From assembly GCA_965153355.1 (NCBI GenBank), contig OZ231126.1, positions 8,122,001 to 8,186,000 on the forward strand: DNA of 64,000 bases, read 5' to 3'. Source of the stretch: Flaccisagitta enflata. Lineage: Eukaryota > Chaetognatha > Sagittoidea > Aphragmophora. Positions 56,826-64,000 of this stretch are shown piece by piece. Numbering within the stretch: the stretch's first letter is position 1; every line of letters begins with the position of its first letter. The position numbers and the translations under genes were made by a program. The notes beneath the pieces are model-generated. The model searched no databases. It saw only the letters and a program-made list of their open reading frames with translations, and was not told the origin of the DNA.

Positions 56826-57745
56826 ATGATATCATATATATCGTATCATATGTATCATATATCATCATATATATCATCATATATATCATCATATATATCA
56901 TTATGTATATCATCATATATATCATTATATATATCATCATATATATCATCATATATATCATCATATATATCATCATATATATTATCATATATATCATCAT
57001 ATGTATCATCGTATATATCAAATAATATATCATCGTATACATCATCATATATATCATATATCATATACCATATATCATATACCATATATCATATATCATA
57101 TATCATATATTCATATATCATATATCATATCATATATCATATCATAAATCATATCATAAATCATATCATATATCATATCATATATCATATCATATATCAT
57201 ATCATATATCATATCATATATCATATATCATATATCATATCATATATCATATCATATATCATATCATATATCATATCATATATCATATCATATATCATAT
57301 CATATATCATATCATATATCATATCATATATCATATCATATATCATATCATATATCATATCATATATCATATCATATATCATATCATATATCATATCATA
57401 TATCATATCATATATCATATCATATATCATATCATATATCATATCATATATCATATCATATATCATATCATATCATATATAATATCATATCTCATCTCAT
57501 ATCATATCTCATATCATATCTCATATCATATCTCATATCATATCATATATCCTGTCATATATCGTATCATATATTATATATCATATATCACATCTTATAT
57601 CATATCATGTATATCATATATATCATATGTATCATATATATCATATATATCATATATATCATATATATCATATATATCATATATATCATATATATCATAT
57701 ATATCATATATGTATATCATATATATCATATATATCATAAATGAT
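56826..57745. repeat. CATATATCATAT (12-bp) AT-rich array, about 920 bp
   Basis: ATATATCATC 15-bp units (56860-57000) change to perfect 12-bp CATATATCATAT units (57120-57475), then to CATATCT and ATATATCAT variants. Because 12 and 15 are multiples of 3, frames run through as Ile/Ser/Tyr and Met/Ile/Tyr/Asp tetrapeptides. Confidence 0.97.
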
Positions 57746-57765
57746 ACTAATATAATCAGCTACGG

Positions 57766-58045
57766 TTAGGTCTTATAGAGCTGGGGATAGGTCGGATAGG
57801 TCTGGTGATAGGTCGGATAGGTCTTAGGATAGGTCTGATAGAGCTGGGGATAGGTCTGATAGAGCTCGGGAGAGGCCTGATAGAGCTCGGGATAGGTCTT
57901 ATAGAGCTAGGAATGGTCTGATAGAGCTAGGGATAGGTCTGATGGAGCTAGGGATAGCTATGGATTAATAATGCCCGGCGGGATAGGTCTGATAGAGCTA
58001 GGAATGGTCTGATAGAGCTAGGGATAGGTCTGATGGAGCTAGGAA
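57766..58045 (+). repeat. 21-bp minisatellite (GATAGGTCTGATAGAGCTAGG)
   Basis: About 12 units. A longer block from GGAATGGTCTGATAGAGCTA to AATAAYGCYCGGCG is duplicated (57905-57980 and 57990-58055). Confidence 0.93.
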
Positions 58046-58112
58046 TAGCTATGAATAAATAACGCTCGGCGCACCGTCTTGGCCCGTGTATACGGCCTTG
58101 TTTCTATCTTTA

Positions 58113-58700
58113 TCTCATCCCTTTTCTGTTGCTTTTGTCTCTCTCTGCACCTCGACAAATTTCCCTCAATATTTTTCCTTCTTTCAGCGAACATTTCTAG
58201 ACTTTCTTAAGATTTGCATATAATATCAATTGACGAAAAAAAAAAAAGAGACCCAACTTTTTATGGCATACCGTGGTTCATTCATAAATTACGGCACGTA
58301 TCATAAAGAATAAAAGGGGTCTATTTTCAGGATTTATTTTTTTTGCCGGTTTAACAACTTTTTTGGGCTAAATTTATGAGCATTCTTTTTTTTTTCATGC
58401 ACATTTATCAACATGTTCCCATTGAAGAAAGGCGTGTTGAATATCTTTGGAGGCTCCGCGGCAGTTTTACACCGTAGAATTTGAAACTCAATGTGCTATA
58501 AAAACCACCCTTTAGGTTGGGCGTTCCCAAAAGGCTAAATTCAAGAAAAAAAGTTCAAGAAAAAAAAAAGCTTAAAAAGAATTGTTTTTTTTTTCCTCTG
58601 GAGCAGTTTAATCGCTGGATCAAGAAGAAATATGAAAGATTACAATCTATGAGTAAGCAAGATGTAGAAAAATGAAGTGGTTATTGTTGCACACACACTT
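58113..58700. other. No gene seen
   Basis: AT-rich with A and T runs; no element ends or convincing frame. Confidence 0.5.
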
Positions 58701-58701
58701 T

Positions 58702-59168
<467 letters not shown>

Positions 59169-59309
59169 GTCTATTTCAATATCCAAAATGATGGAAAACC
59201 TTGCTCAATATCAAATTATTCATAATTTGCTGTCTGTATATTGGTTCTTTAATCCGACTTTTTTTTCTGTCAGTTATTCTATCTCACAACTACCTGTTTC
59301 TCTTCGAGC

Positions 59310-59310
<1 letters not shown>

Positions 59311-59389
<79 letters not shown>

Positions 59390-59599
59390 GTGCTTCCTTA
59401 TGAAAACACCATCAAAAGTTAAAAGATAAAAATGGACCCTTTGCCTCCTCCTCCTCCTCCTCCTCCTCATCATCTTCTTCCTCCTCCCCCCTTCCCCCCC
59501 TCATCTGCCCCAAGCCCAAATCTTAAGAAAGTATCCAGTTTCTTGCGGGAAACAGACCGTCTGATATCCCCGATGCGAACGTCTGTCTGATTACTTAAC

Positions 59600-59693
<94 letters not shown>
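59311..59693. repeat. CT tract, CTC/CTT stretch and AG tract
   Basis: CT at 59311-59387, CTC/CTT trinucleotides at 59440-59490, AG at 59603-59693. The CT and AG tracts are mutually complementary across about 215 bp of spacer. Confidence 0.96.
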
Positions 59694-59697
<4 letters not shown>

Positions 59698-60004
59698 AAC
59701 AGACAGTTGAACAGACAGGCGGATAGACAAAAAAAAGTCAAAAGAACTGACCGGACACCGTCTGTCTCGCGAGACAGATGGATAGACCTAATGTTTATAA
59801 ATGGTAAATCTCAACTTTTCAACTCTTTCTTATTAAGAGGATTTTTTCTTCTTTACTTAATTTTGACTGGCTTCCAACAATAGACAAAAAAAAACCGTTT
59901 TTTATTACCACATACATATTTCATTTCAAATGTTACAGAGTAAAAAAATCTCTAGATTTGCACCTTCATCATCAGTGAGTTCTGATATGATTTTGCTTTG
60001 GTTG

Positions 60005-60240
60005 TTAAAGTTAAACTCCGCAATAGCGGATGTCATGTATGTTATTGCCACTTTAAGAAACAAGGCCGGAAACACGGCAATCCAGTCGCGGACAGTTGGG
60101 CAGGAGCAGGACCGACATGGTAAGGTGTAGAGTCGCGTGTCCGCGACTAAAAAAGAAAGAAAAGAAATAATGTAAAAAGACACAGAGACTTCATGTCCCT
60201 TAAGTGTGGATCTCCGTTACTAAGGGATCCGTTATTCAAA
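60005..60240. mobile_element. pogo/Tigger-like MITE E3, split by a HINE
   Basis: GTTAAACTCCGCAATAGCGG and TTATTGCCACTTTAAG at the left; GAAATAATGTAAAAAG, GGATCTCCGTTAC and GATCCGTTATTCAAAT at the right. The HINE at 60059-60153 interrupts it, and another HINE abuts its right end. Confidence 0.55.
60059..60153 (+). mobile_element. HINE-like element, minimal (95 bp)
   Basis: AACAAGGCCGGAAACACGGC head, AGTCGCGGACA (60084-60094), GTTGGGCAGGAGCAGGACC, no real tetranucleotide core, GTGTAGAG and the hairpin AGTCGCGTGTCCGCGACT plus AAAA. TGTCCGCGACT (60138-60148) is the exact complement of the head motif over 11 bp. The site is between A residues of the MITE, with no duplication seen. Confidence 0.8.
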
Positions 60241-60241
60241 T

Positions 60242-60416
60242 AACAAGGCCGGATACACGGCCAATACCAGTCGCGGACGGGTGGGCAGGGGCGGAAATGC
60301 GTGTTTTCCCACTTTTCGACTCGAGCGTGACGGACCAACGGACCGACGGACCGACCGACCGACGGACGGACGGACGGACAAAGCCTCTTATAGAGTCGCT
60401 AGTCCGCGACTAAAAA
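60242..60416 (+). mobile_element. HINE-like element with GGAC core
   Basis: AACAAGGCCGGATACACGGC head; AGTCGCGGAC (60269-60278) pairs exactly with GTCCGCGACT (60402-60411). Interior CGTGTTTTCCCACTTTTCGA; GGACCGACC core; AAAGCCTCTTATAGAG tail; hairpin AGTCGCTAGTCCGCGACT plus AAAA. The interior is that of the 4781 copy but the ends are of the GTCGCGGAC type. Confidence 0.85.
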
Positions 60417-61040
60417 CGTTGTCAGACGGCAGGTTTTTTTTACACACTGACGGGAAAACGGATGAACTGACGGATCGATTGAAGGAAATTTGAAAACGTG
60501 GCCCAGTTAAGAAGAAAAGGGTTATGGCCTGCAGGACTATTGTCGTTGTTGTTGACGTTGTTGTTGTTCTCGTCGTTGTTGTTGTACTCACCTTGTTTTG
60601 CCTTCAACCTGAGTGCCTTAAAATCCTTTCAATCAGCCTTCATCAATGTTGATTCGTTGAAATCTTTCAAAAATACGAAAGAAAAAAAAAAGAAAATTGC
60701 TGCGAGGCCAAACTGAAGATATATGAGCCGGGGCTGAGGCTAGGTATAGGAAAGGGGGGCTGGTGCAGGAACGACTGGGGGGGGAGGTTGATGATTTGAT
60801 ACATAAACGGGTGGGGGAGTGAGGGGGCGGGAAGAAAATTGAATGGGTGAATGAGAGGGATTGTCGATTGATAGAAGTCTGGGCCATGTGCCTGTGCCTG
60901 TGCCTGTGCTTGTGCCTGTGCCTGTGCCTGTGCCTGTGTCAATTTGCTCTTTCAAGCACCTCCCAGTATATTCTGTATCTGTTAATGTGGCTTCGTCCTA
61001 GTTTCTGTTCCTTTGTCCCCTTATGTCAATGTCTCTGTAT
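60417..61040. other. No gene seen; GTGCCT hexamer run
   Basis: TTG/CGT repeats at 60540-60592, a G-rich block at 60720-60830 and (TGTGCC)n, eight units, at 60890-60938. Frames here read repeats. Confidence 0.6.
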
Positions 61041-61959
<919 letters not shown>

Positions 61960-62034
61960 ATTTGTGTCTATGCTTCAGAATATGACGAGTTTTTTTTTCT
62001 AGGCTGACTGATCGAGTATATCTGGCGCAATCGA

Positions 62035-62135
62035 TTTGGGCCCACAGTCTGCAACATTTGTCCTCCGTTTCCCTTATCTACCCACAGCTGCCCACATTTG
62101 CCGCCAGTTACCCACAGTTTCCCACAGTTGGTGAT
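62035..62135 (+). repeat. Diverged 11-14 bp minisatellite (CCCACAGTTGCC)
   Basis: CCCACAGTCTGCAAC, CCCACAGCTGCCCAC and CCCACAGTTTCCCACAG occur in close succession. Confidence 0.6.
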
Positions 62136-62221
62136 ATCGCCGTTATATTTTTCCCCTGAAATGTAACGACTTTTGTGAGCCTTTTTCGGAAAAAGAGGCA
62201 AAAACTGATGCCGCTTTGTTT

Positions 62222-62473
<252 letters not shown>

Positions 62474-62707
62474 GAGGTTAACATGTGTTTCTCCTTAAAA
62501 TTCGTTGAAGGGAAAAGCGAATGATTTTCATCGGCAGCCATCTTGTTTTCTCAGACTGATTAAAAGAATTTCTAAAAAATAAAAAAAAAGAATAAATAAA
62601 GAAGATTAGAAAAAGGTCCAGCTCCAGCCTGTCTGTCTTGGCTTTCTTTTTTTTGTTTCCCGCTTTTTTTTCCCTGTTGTTAAATTCTGATGAGCCGGGT
62701 CCTAACA

Positions 62708-63245
62708 TCTAGAAAGGTTACGACGTTCTTGCTTTGTGTGTCTTGTATCTTGTGTCTTGTGTTTTGTATCTTGTATCTTGTATCTTGTATCTTGTATCTT
62801 GTATCTTGTATCTTGTGACTTGTATCTTGTATCTTGTGTATTGTGTCCAGAGAGATTCAGACGTTCTTGCTTCATGTGTCTTGTGCCTTGTGCCTTGTGC
62901 CTTGTGTCTTGTGTCTTGTGTCATGTGTCATATGTCTTGTGTCTTGTATCTTGTGTCTTGTGTCCTGTGTCGTGTGTCTTGTTTCCTGTGTCTAGTGTCT
63001 TGTGTTTAGAGAGGTTACATCGTTCTTGCTTTTTGTTACTTGTGTTTTACATCTTGCTTCTTGTGTCTTGTCTTGTGTCTTTTTTTTTTTGTCTTTTGTC
63101 TTGTGTCTAGAGAGGTCACGATGTTCTTGCTTCAAGTTCCTTGTGTTTTGTATCATGTGTCTTATGCCAGGTGTCTTGAGAGTTGAGTCTTGTGCCTTGT
63201 GTCTTTTGTCAGGTGTCTTGTGTCTTCTGGCCTTTGTCTCGTGTC
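62708..63245 (+). repeat. CTTGTGT/CTTGTAT heptamer array with recurring spacer
   Basis: Heptamers CTTGTAT, CTTGTGT and CTTGTGC form blocks separated by a spacer AGAGAGGTTACGACGTTCTTG, seen at about 62711, 62848, 63006 and 63107. A higher-order repeat of 100-160 bp is thus built of heptamers plus spacer. Confidence 0.93.
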
Positions 63246-63301
63246 TGTTTGTCTCTCTTTCTTCGTTTCTGTCCACTTGCCCATTTGTCTGTCTGACATG
63301 A

Positions 63302-63302
<1 letters not shown>

Positions 63303-63380
<78 letters not shown>

Positions 63381-63510
63381 CTCTGCTCGCTCATTTCTGT
63401 TCGCTCGCTCGTTGAAATGCGCGAGCTGTCGAAAGATTTGGATGTTGATCTGCGATGGTTATCTTAAATCACGTGACTACACTCGCGCCTTTTCCTATTT
63501 CCTCTTAACC

Positions 63511-63601
<91 letters not shown>
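63303..63601. repeat. CT tract and GA tract
   Basis: CT at 63303-63378 and GA at 63513-63601 enclose about 135 bp of ordinary sequence and are complementary to each other. Confidence 0.97.
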
Positions 63602-63606
<5 letters not shown>

Positions 63607-63829
63607 GAGAGCGTGTATATGTGTGTATTGAGTACAAACCGAATAGGAAGATGCTTGTTGTTGTTTCATCAGAGAGTGTTATTAAGCGTATGGTCCGAGT
63701 TGTTTTTGTTTCCTCTTTACTGCGATTCCCTTTTATTTCTATTGCTCTTTTTTCTTTTTTCAACCATTCAGCGGCGGATACAGAAATATGCTCCAATCGC
63801 CTCAGGACTGTGAATTGAAAGAGGGAATA

Positions 63830-64000
<171 letters not shown>

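Larger units (their letters stand above)
56661..58112 (-). mobile_element. HINE-like element carrying AT-rich and GATAGG arrays (1.45 kb)
   Basis: The minus-strand head AAACAAGGCCGTATACACGG with GGTGCGCCGAG lies at 58065-58112, and the 3' hairpin (AGATGCTATGGCGCATCT) with GGACGGACGGATGG core lies at 56661-56730. All sequence between them is tandem repeat. Head and tail motifs (GGTGCGCC, ATGGCGCATC) agree, supporting one element with an expanded interior rather than two truncated ones, although this is not certain. Confidence 0.5.

Noticed and set aside
60059-60416. Canonical Helitron (5' TC, 3' CTRR after a hairpin)
   Set aside because: The hairpin is followed by CTAA, which would fit CTRR, but there is no TC at the 5' end and the hairpin directly abuts the terminus. 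The T-T site, GTCY core and paired subterminal motifs fit a Helentron-type element better.
62708-63245. Telomere-like heptamer repeat
   Set aside because: CTTGTRT does not match known telomere motifs such as TTAGGG or TTTAGGG, lacks strand G-runs and is interrupted by spacers.

Overview
This is eukaryotic, almost certainly metazoan, nuclear DNA. It is non-coding for nearly its whole length and very rich in repeats. The clues are long dinucleotide and trinucleotide tracts (one CA tract of about 460 bp), many short DNA transposons with target-site duplications (hAT, Tc1/mariner/pogo and PIF/Harbinger types), and canonical GT splice donors. Many elements resemble the Helentron-associated non-autonomous elements (HINE; DINE-1 of flies, 'pearl'/CvA of bivalves). 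A marine invertebrate, possibly a mollusc, is plausible, but the sequence alone does not fix the taxon.

Layout. 0-9 kb: a 162-bp satellite block, a GA tract, HINE copies around an inverted repeat, a foldback pogo-like element, a TTG tract, a PIF-like element and an ATTC field. 9-21 kb: a cluster of 'B-type' elements (shared 50-bp subterminal inverted repeats, variable 20-bp cores), six of them lying in the loop of a 7-kb inverted repeat; relics of Tc1-type transposase lie at 8.9 and 19.6 kb. 21-25 kb: ACTC, 44-bp and 40-bp tandem arrays. 25-29 kb: a 2.8-kb palindrome built of 162-bp units with a B-type insertion, then a HINE split by a TA-flanked MITE. 29-34 kb: TTC tract, minisatellites, PIF-like and HINE copies. 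34.7-36.7 kb: a 77-bp dimeric array. 37-38.3 kb: a mariner-type foldback and a pogo-type MITE inside a minisatellite. 38.5-41 kb: compound microsatellites. 42-49 kb: HINE, PIF-like, foldback and hAT elements. 50-55 kb: the only gene-like region. 55-64 kb: an end-amplified PIF-like element, a 1.45-kb HINE holding AT-rich arrays, then microsatellite-dense sequence.

The one credible gene start lies at about 52.0-54.9 kb on the plus strand: CCAAT-type boxes, a non-coding first exon with a GTAAGA donor, and a second exon encoding a 27-residue signal peptide that ends at a consensus GTGAGT donor in phase 1. The rest of the gene is not recognised in this window.

The most distinctive feature is the HINE family. 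The 5' subterminal motif and the 3' hairpin change sequence together between copies, and empty/occupied site comparison indicates insertion between two T residues without duplication. Almost all other open reading frames are translations of tandem repeats.
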